A stretch of DNA of 64,000 bases from Nocardiopsis coralli (GTDB lineage Bacteria; Actinomycetota; Actinomycetes; Streptosporangiales; Streptosporangiaceae). Positions 57,545-64,000 of this stretch are shown here, piece after piece; position 1 is the stretch's first letter, and every line of letters begins with the position of its first letter. The position numbers and the translations under genes are program-made. The stretch covers positions 27,310 to 91,309 of the forward strand of contig NZ_JADBGI010000027.1 of assembly GCF_014892575.1 (NCBI RefSeq), in the 5' to 3' direction. Below the pieces are notes generated by a model. That model did not search any database. It was not told the DNA's origin and saw nothing but the letters and a program-made list of their open reading frames with translations.

Positions 57545-58789
57545 ATGAGAATGCGCAGCGCCCCGGCCCTGGCCGGTCTCGCGGCCCTCAGCCTGATGGC
57601 CACCGCGTGCGGCGGTGGGGACGGCGACGAGGGCGACGGGAGCCAGGAGGGCACCCTCGTCATCTGGTCCGACCCCGACCGTTCCGGCGCCATCCAGGAG
57701 GCCGCCGAGGAGTTCGCCGAGGCCAACGGCGTCGAGGTCGACGTACAGAACGTCTCCTTCGACGACATCCAGGGCGACGTCGTCAACGCCCACCAGGCAG
57801 GCAACGCCCCAGACCTGTTCCTGGGCGCCCACGACTGGACCGGCAACCTGATGCGCAACGGCGCCGTGCAGCCGATCGAGCTGCCCTCCGACCGCGCCGA
57901 GGCCCTGGACACGACCGCGGTCGAGGCGATGGAGCTGGACGGACAGCTGCTGGGGGTGCCCTACGCGCAGGAGAACACCTTCCTCATGCGCAACACCGAC
58001 CTGGCTCCCGACGCCCCCGAGACCTTCGAGGAGCTCGTCGAGACCGGCACGGAGCTCAAGGACGACGGCGAGGTCGACGAGGTGCTGTCCATGGCCATCG
58101 ACCAGGAGGGCGACCCCTTCCGCATGAACGCCCTCATGCGTTCGGCCGGGGGCGACCTCTTCGGCCACGACGGCGAAGGCGAGTGGGACGCCGAGGACCT
58201 GCGTGTGGGCTCCGACGAGACCATCGAGGCCATGGAGACCATCGCCGAGTACGGCGAGGACGGCGAAGGGGTGCTGCGCCGGAGCATCGACACCGAGAAC
58301 GACGCCGCGCTCTTCTTCGACGGCGAGGCGCCCTTCTTCATCGCGGGGCCCTGGAACCTGGCCGACGCCAACGCCTCCGACGTCGACTTCGAGATCAGCG
58401 CGATCCCCGGCTTCGAGGACGGCGAACCCGCCAGCCCCTATCTCGGGTATCAGGCCTTCTTCGTGACCGAGGGCGGCGCCAACAGCGCCCTGGCCGAGGA
58501 GTTCGTGGTCAACCACGTCACCGACACCGAGTTCGTGCTCGACCTGTACGAGGCCGACCCGCGCACCCCGGTGCAGACCGAGGCCCTGGACACCGTCTCC
58601 GAGGACGACCCGAACATCGCCGCGGTCGCCGAGGCCGGTGAGGACGGCGTCGCGATGCCCAACTTCCCGGAGATGGGCGAGACCTGGGAGCCCCTCGGTG
58701 TGGCCCAGGCCCAGATCATCGGCGGCGAGGATGCGCGTGAGGCCCTGGAGAACGCCCACGAGCAGATCGCCGAGCGGATCGGGCAGTAG
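57545..58789 (+). CDS. malE: Maltose-type sugar ABC transporter substrate-binding lipoprotein
   Basis: A 414-aa lipoprotein. The signal peptide ends in the lipobox LMATAC (Cys at about residue 22), followed by an acidic linker. The mature part is a type-1 solute-binding fold: GTLVIWSDPDRSGAIQEAAEEF, AGNAPDLFLGAHDWTGNL, VPYAQENTFLMRN and EAPFFIAGPWNL. The similarity to MalE, the MalF/MalG partners and the nearby alpha-glucosidase suggest maltose or related glucans. ATG 57545; another ATG lies two codons on. Confidence 0.87.
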   Translation: MRMRSAPALAGLAALSLMATACGGGDGDEGDGSQEGTLVIWSDPDRSGAIQEAAEEFAEANGVEVDVQNVSFDDIQGDVVNAHQAGNAPDLFLGAHDWTGNLMRNGAVQPIELPSDRAEALDTTAVEAMELDGQLLGVPYAQENTFLMRNTDLAPDAPETFEELVETGTELKDDGEVDEVLSMAIDQEGDPFRMNALMRSAGGDLFGHDGEGEWDAEDLRVGSDETIEAMETIAEYGEDGEGVLRRSIDTENDAALFFDGEAPFFIAGPWNLADANASDVDFEISAIPGFEDGEPASPYLGYQAFFVTEGGANSALAEEFVVNHVTDTEFVLDLYEADPRTPVQTEALDTVSEDDPNIAAVAEAGEDGVAMPNFPEMGETWEPLGVAQAQIIGGEDAREALENAHEQIAERIGQ

Positions 58790-58791
58790 CG

Positions 58792-60411
58792 GTGGGCCCG
58801 AACGACAGCGGGCCCGCGGGTTCCCCCTCCGCCGGGGCTCCCGCGCGCCCGCCCCTGCCCGGGGGCCGCTTCGCCGCACGCGGGTCCCTGACCGGAACGC
58901 TCGCCAAGATCGCCCTCCTGGGCCTGTTCACCGCCCTGGGCGTCTGGGCGGTACTGCCGCTGTACGTGGCGGGCAACTGGTGGGGCATCGCCCTGGCCGT
59001 GGCCGTGGTGGCGCTCGTGTACTGGGTGTACCTGTCGGGGCGTTCGGTCCCGGCCAAGTACCTGGTTCCGGGTGTGCTGCTGCTGATGGCCTTCCAGATC
59101 TTCCCGGTGCTGTACACGATGAGCACGTCGCTGACCAACATGAGCGACGGCCACCGCGGCACCAAGGAACAGGCGATCGCCTCCATCGAGGCCTACTCCG
59201 TGGTGAGCGCAGACAGCGCCGAGGAGTACACCCTTACCGTCGCGACCACGGGCGACCCCGAGACCGGCGAGCTGGTCTTCCTGCTCACCGACGCCGACGG
59301 CCGCGCCTACGCGGGTGACTCCGAGGGCCTGGAGGGGCTGACCGGCGCCAGCGTCGACGACGCCGGCAAGGTCACCGACGCCTTCGGCTACACGGTGCTC
59401 TCCCCCAACGAGGTCAACGCCCGCAGCGACGAGCTCCAAGAGTTCGCCGTGCCGACCGGTGACGGGGCGGGGATCCGCTCCAGCGGCCTCAACAGCGCCT
59501 TCGAGGGTTCCGCGCTGCGTGTCTACGACGCCGGCTGCGACTGCATCGAGGACTCCGAGACCGGAACCGTCTACACGGCCGACGACGAACGCGGCGCCTT
59601 CTACAGCGAGGACGGCGAGCGCCTGGCGCAGGGTTGGCAGGTCGGCGTCGGGTTCGACAACTTCCTGCGGTTCCTGGTGAACCCGACCTTCGCCTCGGCC
59701 TTCTTCGGGACCCTGGTATGGAACATCGCCTTCGCCGCCTCGGTCACCTTCCTGGTGTTCGTGGTCGGGCTGGCGGTCGCGCTGACGCTGCACACCCCGC
59801 GCCTGCGCGGCAAGACCGCGTACCGGATCCTCGTGGTGCTGCCCTACGCCATGAGTTCACTGGCGATGTACCTGTTGTGGCGGGACATGTTCAACGCCGA
59901 CTTCGGGCTGTTCAACCGGATGCTCGGCACGGACGTGGACTGGCTCGGCGACGCGTGGGCCGCACGGGGCGCGGTGGTCCTGGCCAACGTGTGGCTGGGG
60001 TACCCGTACATGTTCCTGGTCGCGACCGGTGCCCTGCAGGCGATCCCACGCGAGCTGTCCCAGGCGGCGCGGCTGGACGGGGCCGGACCGTGGCAGGCGT
60101 TCCGGCACGTGACCCTGCCGCTGCTGATGGTGGCGATGGCGCCGATCCTCATCGCGACGTTCGCGTTCAACTTCAACAACTTCAACGCGGTGTGGCTGCT
60201 GACCCGAGGGGGCCCGTTCCCGGCGGAGGGAACGATGTCCGGGGGCGCCACCGACCTGCTCATCACCTACACCTACCGACTGGCCTTCAGCGAGGCCACG
60301 GCCCAGTACGGGTACGCGGCGGCGATGTCGGTGATGATCTTCCTCATCGTCTCGGTGATGTCGGTGGTCAGCCTGAGCCGCAGCAAGGCACTGCAGGAGG
60401 TGGACCGATGA
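58792..60411 (+). CDS. malF: Maltose-type ABC transporter permease, MalF-like
   Basis: A 539-aa permease. Three N-terminal spans are followed by a large extracytoplasmic insert (about residues 115-285), like the P2 loop of MalF that contacts the binding protein. The transport core has the EAA motif QAARLDGAGPWQAFRHVTLPLL-type sequence at about residues 422-444. GTG 58792 lies 2 bp after malE; the end overlaps malG by ATGA. Confidence 0.9.
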   Translation: MGPNDSGPAGSPSAGAPARPPLPGGRFAARGSLTGTLAKIALLGLFTALGVWAVLPLYVAGNWWGIALAVAVVALVYWVYLSGRSVPAKYLVPGVLLLMAFQIFPVLYTMSTSLTNMSDGHRGTKEQAIASIEAYSVVSADSAEEYTLTVATTGDPETGELVFLLTDADGRAYAGDSEGLEGLTGASVDDAGKVTDAFGYTVLSPNEVNARSDELQEFAVPTGDGAGIRSSGLNSAFEGSALRVYDAGCDCIEDSETGTVYTADDERGAFYSEDGERLAQGWQVGVGFDNFLRFLVNPTFASAFFGTLVWNIAFAASVTFLVFVVGLAVALTLHTPRLRGKTAYRILVVLPYAMSSLAMYLLWRDMFNADFGLFNRMLGTDVDWLGDAWAARGAVVLANVWLGYPYMFLVATGALQAIPRELSQAARLDGAGPWQAFRHVTLPLLMVAMAPILIATFAFNFNNFNAVWLLTRGGPFPAEGTMSGGATDLLITYTYRLAFSEATAQYGYAAAMSVMIFLIVSVMSVVSLSRSKALQEVDR

Positions 60412-61316
60412 CGGCCGAGACCGCCGACACCGCCGTGCGGCCGGTGTACCGCCCGACGGCCGGGTCCCGGTTCGCCCTGTGGGCGCGCCGACAGGGGTGG
60501 CGCCACGCGGTGATGCTGGTCGTGGCCGCCTTCGCGCTGTTCCCGGTGCTGTTCGTGGTGTCGGCCGCGCTCAACCCGGTCGGCACGCTCAGCAGTTCGC
60601 AGCTGTGGCCGACCGGGGCGAGCCTGGACAACGCGCGCGACCTGTTCCAGAACACGCCGTTCCGCGCCTGGTACACGAACTCGCTGTTCTTCGCCGTCGC
60701 CAACGCCTCGGCCACGGTGCTGCTGTCGGCGCTGGCCGCGTACGCGTTCAGCCGGATGCGGTTCAAGGGGCGGCGCGTGGGGCTGGTGGGGCTCCTGGTG
60801 ATCCAGATGTTCCCGCAGTTCCTGGCGATCGTGGCGATCTACCTGATGTTCTCCAACCTCGGGGAGCTCTACCCGGCGATCGGTTTCGACACCCGGTGGG
60901 GGCTGCTGCTGGTGTACCTGGGCGGTGCGCTGAGCATCAACACCTGGCTGATGAAGGGGTTCTTCGACACGGTCCCGAAGGAGCTCGACGAGTCGGCGCA
61001 GATGGACGGGGCCACACACGCGCAGGTCTTCTTCCGGATCATGCTGCCGCTCGTGACGCCGGTGCTGGCGATCGTGGCCCTGCTGGTCTTCATCAACACG
61101 ATCAACGAGTTCCTGTTGGCGAGTGTGTTCCTGCGGGACACGGGCGCGCAGACGCTGGGGCTGGGCCTGTACCAACTGGTGGATTCGCAGCGCAACGCCA
61201 ACTTCGGGATGTTCGCGGTCGGGGCGATCATGCTGTCGTTGCCCACGCTCGCGGTCTTCTGGTTCCTGCAGCGCTACATCTCCGAGGGGCTCACCTCGGG
61301 CGCGGTCAAGGGCTAG
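60408..61316 (+). CDS. malG: Maltose-type ABC transporter permease, MalG-like
   Basis: A 302-aa permease with six spans. The EAA loop is DESAQMDGATHAQVFFRIMLP (about residues 194-214), the site for the ATPase. FINTINEFLLASVFL and the C-terminal TSGAVKG follow the MalG pattern. No ATPase gene follows; a shared MsiK/MalK-type ATPase encoded elsewhere is the likely motor, as is usual in actinomycetes. Confidence 0.9.
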   Translation: MTAETADTAVRPVYRPTAGSRFALWARRQGWRHAVMLVVAAFALFPVLFVVSAALNPVGTLSSSQLWPTGASLDNARDLFQNTPFRAWYTNSLFFAVANASATVLLSALAAYAFSRMRFKGRRVGLVGLLVIQMFPQFLAIVAIYLMFSNLGELYPAIGFDTRWGLLLVYLGGALSINTWLMKGFFDTVPKELDESAQMDGATHAQVFFRIMLPLVTPVLAIVALLVFINTINEFLLASVFLRDTGAQTLGLGLYQLVDSQRNANFGMFAVGAIMLSLPTLAVFWFLQRYISEGLTSGAVKG

Positions 61317-61342
61317 TGGTGTTTCCCCGACGGTCCACCACC

Positions 61343-61404
61343 CGGGGATCTTGCTACTGGAGCCAATATCGGCGCTGAACCCGGCTCTGGTAGCAAGATC
61401 CCCG
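61343..61404. repeat. Dispersed inverted-repeat element, copy 2
   Basis: Perfect 15-bp arms, CGGGGATCTTGCTAC (61343-61357) and its complement (61390-61404), enclose 32 bp. It matches the reverse complement of 28804-28859 nearly throughout. It lies 27 bp after malG and may act as its terminator. Confidence 0.85.
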
Positions 61405-61480
61405 CGGGCCGCGCCGACGGCCGGTCACGGTGCGGCCCCGGGGACCGGACCCGCCTCGGGTCCCGGCGGGGACGGTCGTG

Positions 61481-61506
61481 CATGATGTGCGCTGCGGCAC
61501 ATCATG
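61481..61506. promoter_or_regulatory. Palindromic operator before the CoA transferase gene
   Basis: CATGATGTGC and GCACATCATG are perfect 10-bp arms with a 6-bp centre, ending 14 bp before the GTG start. This looks like a dimeric repressor site. No regulator gene lies next to it in the window; one may be beyond the MFS gene. Confidence 0.6.
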
Positions 61507-61519
61507 AGAGGTGGCATCC

Positions 61520-62743
61520 GTGTCCGAACCGACCCCCCTGCCCCTGTCCGGTCTGCGGATCGTGGAGCTGTCCAGTTTCGTGGCGACCCCGCTGTGCGGG
61601 CTGACGCTCGCCCAGCTCGGCGCCGAGGTGATCCGGGTGGAACCGATGGGCGGGGCACCCGACCGCGGCCGCTGGCCGTTGAGCGCGCAGGGCACCAGCC
61701 TGTACTGGACCGGGCTCAACCGCGGCAAGCGCGGCGTCGAGGTCGACCTGTCCCGGGACGAGGGGCGCGCCCTGGTCTCCGACCTGATCGTGGAGGGCGA
61801 CGGGATCGTCGTCAGCAACGCCGAACGCCGCGGGACCCTCGGCGTCGACGCGCTCAGCGCGCGCAGGCCCGACCTGGTGCACGCCACGCTGGTGGGACGG
61901 CGCGACGGCGGTACCGCGGTCGACTACACGGTGCAGGCCTCCACCGGGTTCCCGCTGGCGTCGGGGCCCACCGACCACGAGGGCCCGGTCAACAGCTCGG
62001 TGCCGACCTGGGACCTGGCCGCCGGGCTGTACCTGGCGACGGGGATCCTGGCCGCCGTGCACCACCGGTCGGCCACCGGGCAGGGGCGGCGGCTGCGCCT
62101 GGCCCTGGAGGACGTGGCCCTGGCGACCGCGGGCACACTCGGGCACCTGGCCGAGGCGCAGCTGCGTCCGGAGAGCCCGCGGGAGCCGGACGGCAACCAC
62201 GTCTACGGGTCCTTCGGCCGCGACTTCACCAGCGCCGACGGGGTGCGGTTCATGGTCGTGGCCCTGACCCCGCGGCACTGGACGGAACTGGTGGAGGCGG
62301 CCGGCCTGGGCGAGGTCGTCGGGGCTCTGGAACGCAGCCTGGGCGCCGACCTGTCGCAGGAGGGCGAACGCTACCGGCACCGGGACACCCTGGCTGCGCT
62401 CCTGGCGTCGTGGTTCGGGCGTACCGGGGCCGAGGACGTGCGTGCGGCCCTGGGCGCCACCCGGGTGCTGTGGTCGCAGTACCGGACCTTCACCGAGACC
62501 GCCGCCGCCCTGCCCGGCAACCCGCTCTTCCACGAGGCCGAGCAGGCCGGGGTGGAACCCCATCTGGCCCCGGCCGCCCCGGTCGCCCTGAACGGGGAGC
62601 ACACGCCCCCGGCCCCGGCGCCGCGGGTCGGGGAGCACACCCACGCGGTGCTGGGTTCGGCGCTCGGGCTGGGCGGGGACGAGCTCGACCGCCTCGTGGA
62701 ACAGGGGATCGTGCGTCCGGCCGCGGACGCACCCTCCGCCTGA
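61520..62743 (+). CDS. CaiB/BaiF-family (AMACR-like) CoA transferase or racemase
   Basis: A 407-aa family III CoA-transferase fold. The N-terminal motif PLPLSGLRIVELSSFVATPLCGLTLAQLGAEVIRVE is typical, with the Asp-containing PTWDLAAGLYLATGILAAVHHR in the centre and a C-terminal APAPRVGEHT. Members move CoA between acids or racemise 2-methylacyl-CoA; which one applies cannot be told. GTG 61520 is preferred over GTG 61511 because GAGAGG lies 8 nt before it. It sits alone after an operator-like palindrome. Confidence 0.82.
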   Translation: MSEPTPLPLSGLRIVELSSFVATPLCGLTLAQLGAEVIRVEPMGGAPDRGRWPLSAQGTSLYWTGLNRGKRGVEVDLSRDEGRALVSDLIVEGDGIVVSNAERRGTLGVDALSARRPDLVHATLVGRRDGGTAVDYTVQASTGFPLASGPTDHEGPVNSSVPTWDLAAGLYLATGILAAVHHRSATGQGRRLRLALEDVALATAGTLGHLAEAQLRPESPREPDGNHVYGSFGRDFTSADGVRFMVVALTPRHWTELVEAAGLGEVVGALERSLGADLSQEGERYRHRDTLAALLASWFGRTGAEDVRAALGATRVLWSQYRTFTETAAALPGNPLFHEAEQAGVEPHLAPAAPVALNGEHTPPAPAPRVGEHTHAVLGSALGLGGDELDRLVEQGIVRPAADAPSA

Positions 62744-62765
62744 GCACCGGCGCAGGGCAGGGTGC

Positions 62766-64000
62766 TCAGCCCTGCCCTGCGGTGCCGGCCCGCTCGTCCA
62801 CGGGGGCGGCGGGCGGGCCGAGCAACAGCACGAACGAGAGCAGGACCAGAGCGACCGGGCCCGCGTAGACCACGAACACGCTCCCCCACGGGAAGCTGAT
62901 CGCCACCCACGCGTATCCACAGGCCAGCCCGGAGAACCGCAGCATGTTGTGCAGGCCCAGCGCCGCACCGTGGCTCGCGGCGGCCGAGCGCATCACCCCG
63001 AGAGCGGCGTTGGCCTGGACCGCCCCGATCGCCGAGCCGACGACCACGAGCACCACGACGGTGACGGTGACGGCGACGGCGGTGGCCTGCCCGGCGGTGC
63101 TGACCCAGCCCAGGGTCAGCAGCCCGAGGCCGAGCGCGGCGAGCCCGCCCTGGAGCACGGCCCTGGGGGTCAGGCGCGCACCGATCCAGGAGGACACGGG
63201 CGCGAAGACGGTCATCGACACCGCGAGGGCGACGGTGACCGCGGCGATGGTCTCCGGTCCCATGCCGTGGTCGCGGCCCAGGTGCAGGGGCGTGGCGACC
63301 ACGACGACACCCAGGCAGGCCATGACGGTCCCGGCCGCGGCGGTGCTGCGCAGGTACCGGCGTTCGACGAGCAGTCGGGGGTCGACGAGCGCGGCGGGGT
63401 TGTGGTGCGCGATGAGGGCGTGCGCGGCCAGACCGACCACCCCGGCGACCACCAGCGCGATGCCCACGGCCGGGGTGCCCTGCTGGCCGGCCCAGGTGAA
63501 GGCGCCCACGAGGGATCCGATGCCGATGACCAGGGTGAGCATGCCGCTGATGTGCAGAGGCGGGCGTCCGGAGGGTGCGGCCGGAACGATGCGTGCGATG
63601 AGGAGCATGAGCACGAAGCTCAGCAGCGCGTGGGTTCCGAAGACCGCCCGCCAGCCGAGCAGGTCGGCCACCAGACCGCCCAGGGGCAGACCGAGCGCCT
63701 GGCCGACACCGATCGCGGAGGCCCACGCGGCCATCATCCGGGCGCGGTGGCGGGGCCAGAAGTGCGCGAGCGTCTGCTGCACGGCGGGCGGGGTGGCCGA
63801 GCAGGCGATCCCCTGCAGGGCGCGCATGGCCACGAGGAACCACAGCTGGTTGCTGCACGCCGCGCCGAGCTGGGCCAGCACCATCAGGCCCAGGGAGCCG
63901 ACGAGCACCCGGTGCGGGCCGAGGCGTTCGCAGGCCCACCCGGCGACCGGGGAGAACAGCACCATGGCGAGCGTGAAGGCGCTGACCGCGAAGACGATCC
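62766..64000 (-). CDS. MFS transporter, N-terminus cut by window end
   Basis: At least 411 residues with ten or more hydrophobic segments; the frame runs out of the window at 64000. The motif-A loop region GWACERLGPHRVLVG and the central REVPAAPSGR-type loop (IARIVPAAPSGRPPLH) indicate a 12-14 span drug:H+ antiporter or sugar-type MFS protein. The substrate is unknown. It is convergent with the CoA transferase gene across 22 bp. Confidence 0.82.
   Translation of the reverse strand, partial: IVFAVSAFTLAMVLFSPVAGWACERLGPHRVLVGSLGLMVLAQLGAACSNQLWFLVAMRALQGIACSATPPAVQQTLAHFWPRHRARMMAAWASAIGVGQALGLPLGGLVADLLGWRAVFGTHALLSFVLMLLIARIVPAAPSGRPPLHISGMLTLVIGIGSLVGAFTWAGQQGTPAVGIALVVAGVVGLAAHALIAHHNPAALVDPRLLVERRYLRSTAAAGTVMACLGVVVVATPLHLGRDHGMGPETIAAVTVALAVSMTVFAPVSSWIGARLTPRAVLQGGLAALGLGLLTLGWVSTAGQATAVAVTVTVVVLVVVGSAIGAVQANAALGVMRSAAASHGAALGLHNMLRFSGLACGYAWVAISFPWGSVFVVYAGPVALVLLSFVLLLGPPAAPVDERAGTAGQG

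Noticed and set aside
58792..61316. A missing malK within the sugar transporter operon as evidence of gene loss
   Set aside because: Actinomycete sugar transporters commonly use one shared MsiK-type ATPase encoded elsewhere, so absence here is normal.
1..64000. tRNA, rRNA, CRISPR arrays, insertion sequences, prophage or conjugative genes
   Set aside because: I looked on both strands and found no cloverleaf, spaced short repeats, transposase, integrase or phage structural gene.

Overview
The window is very GC-rich, uses many GTG and TTG starts, and chains genes through 4-base stop/start overlaps. It carries HrcA/CIRCE, an NCS2/uricase purine pathway and a sugar ABC transporter without its own ATPase gene. 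Gene content and order point to a filamentous actinomycete. Protein wording suggests Nocardiopsis or a near relative, but this is recognition, not a search result. It looks like chromosome: I see no tRNA, rRNA, CRISPR array, IS element or prophage gene.

Layout. 0-2.4 kb: a DUF6703 gene end and znuC-znuB-zur with a Zur-box-like site. 2.5-6.9 kb: a secreted sphingomyelinase-like enzyme, two tandem SGNH hydrolases, uppS and recO. 7.2-9.96 kb: a CAP-domain surface protein and leuA, which has a leucine-rich leader peptide and attenuator-like hairpin. 10-12.5 kb: a candidate small RNA, a secreted M14 carboxypeptidase, a MazG-like pyrophosphohydrolase and an orphan VapB-like antitoxin. 12.5-28.7 kb: the first purine-catabolism block (hyi-glxR-gcl; uraD-uraH-uricase-NCS2 permease; a LysR gene and allantoicase; an FAD monooxygenase with TetR; allantoinase with a DUF6986 CitE-like protein; an IclR regulator). 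28.9-43.3 kb: the housekeeping run era, CDA-like, corC, ybeY, phoH, HIT, a sigma/membrane-protein pair, rsmE, dnaJ, hrcA, DUF3097, two DUF4870 proteins (one broken by an amber codon) and hemW. 43.3-50.8 kb: the second purine block (guaD, a fused FeS-Mo xanthine dehydrogenase subunit, its FAD subunit, PucR, MOSC). 51-61.3 kb: DoxX, LacI, a GH13 alpha-glucosidase, four redox/regulator genes, and a maltose-type binding protein with two permeases. 61.5-64 kb: a CaiB-type CoA transferase and an MFS transporter cut by the window end.

How the genes work together. The two purine blocks give an almost complete route: guanine to xanthine (GuaD), to urate (Xdh), to 5-hydroxyisourate (uricase), to OHCU (UraH), to allantoin (UraD), to allantoate (AllB), to ureidoglycolate (allantoicase). 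Gcl, GlxR and Hyi then handle glyoxylate. Ureidoglycolate lyase, glycerate kinase and urease are not seen here. Seven copies of a degenerate TTTCGTAnTGCGGAATG motif lie at three promoter regions, six of them as pairs spaced exactly 21 bp. I infer these are operators of the IclR protein.

The most notable signals not covered by standard gene calls are: the paired IclR operators; the leuA leader; a 56-62 bp inverted-repeat element present twice, 32 kb apart; a two-block repeat shared between a candidate small RNA and the gcl leader; the amber codon in a decayed repeat unit; and a Gcl with glutamate where the characterised enzyme has valine.
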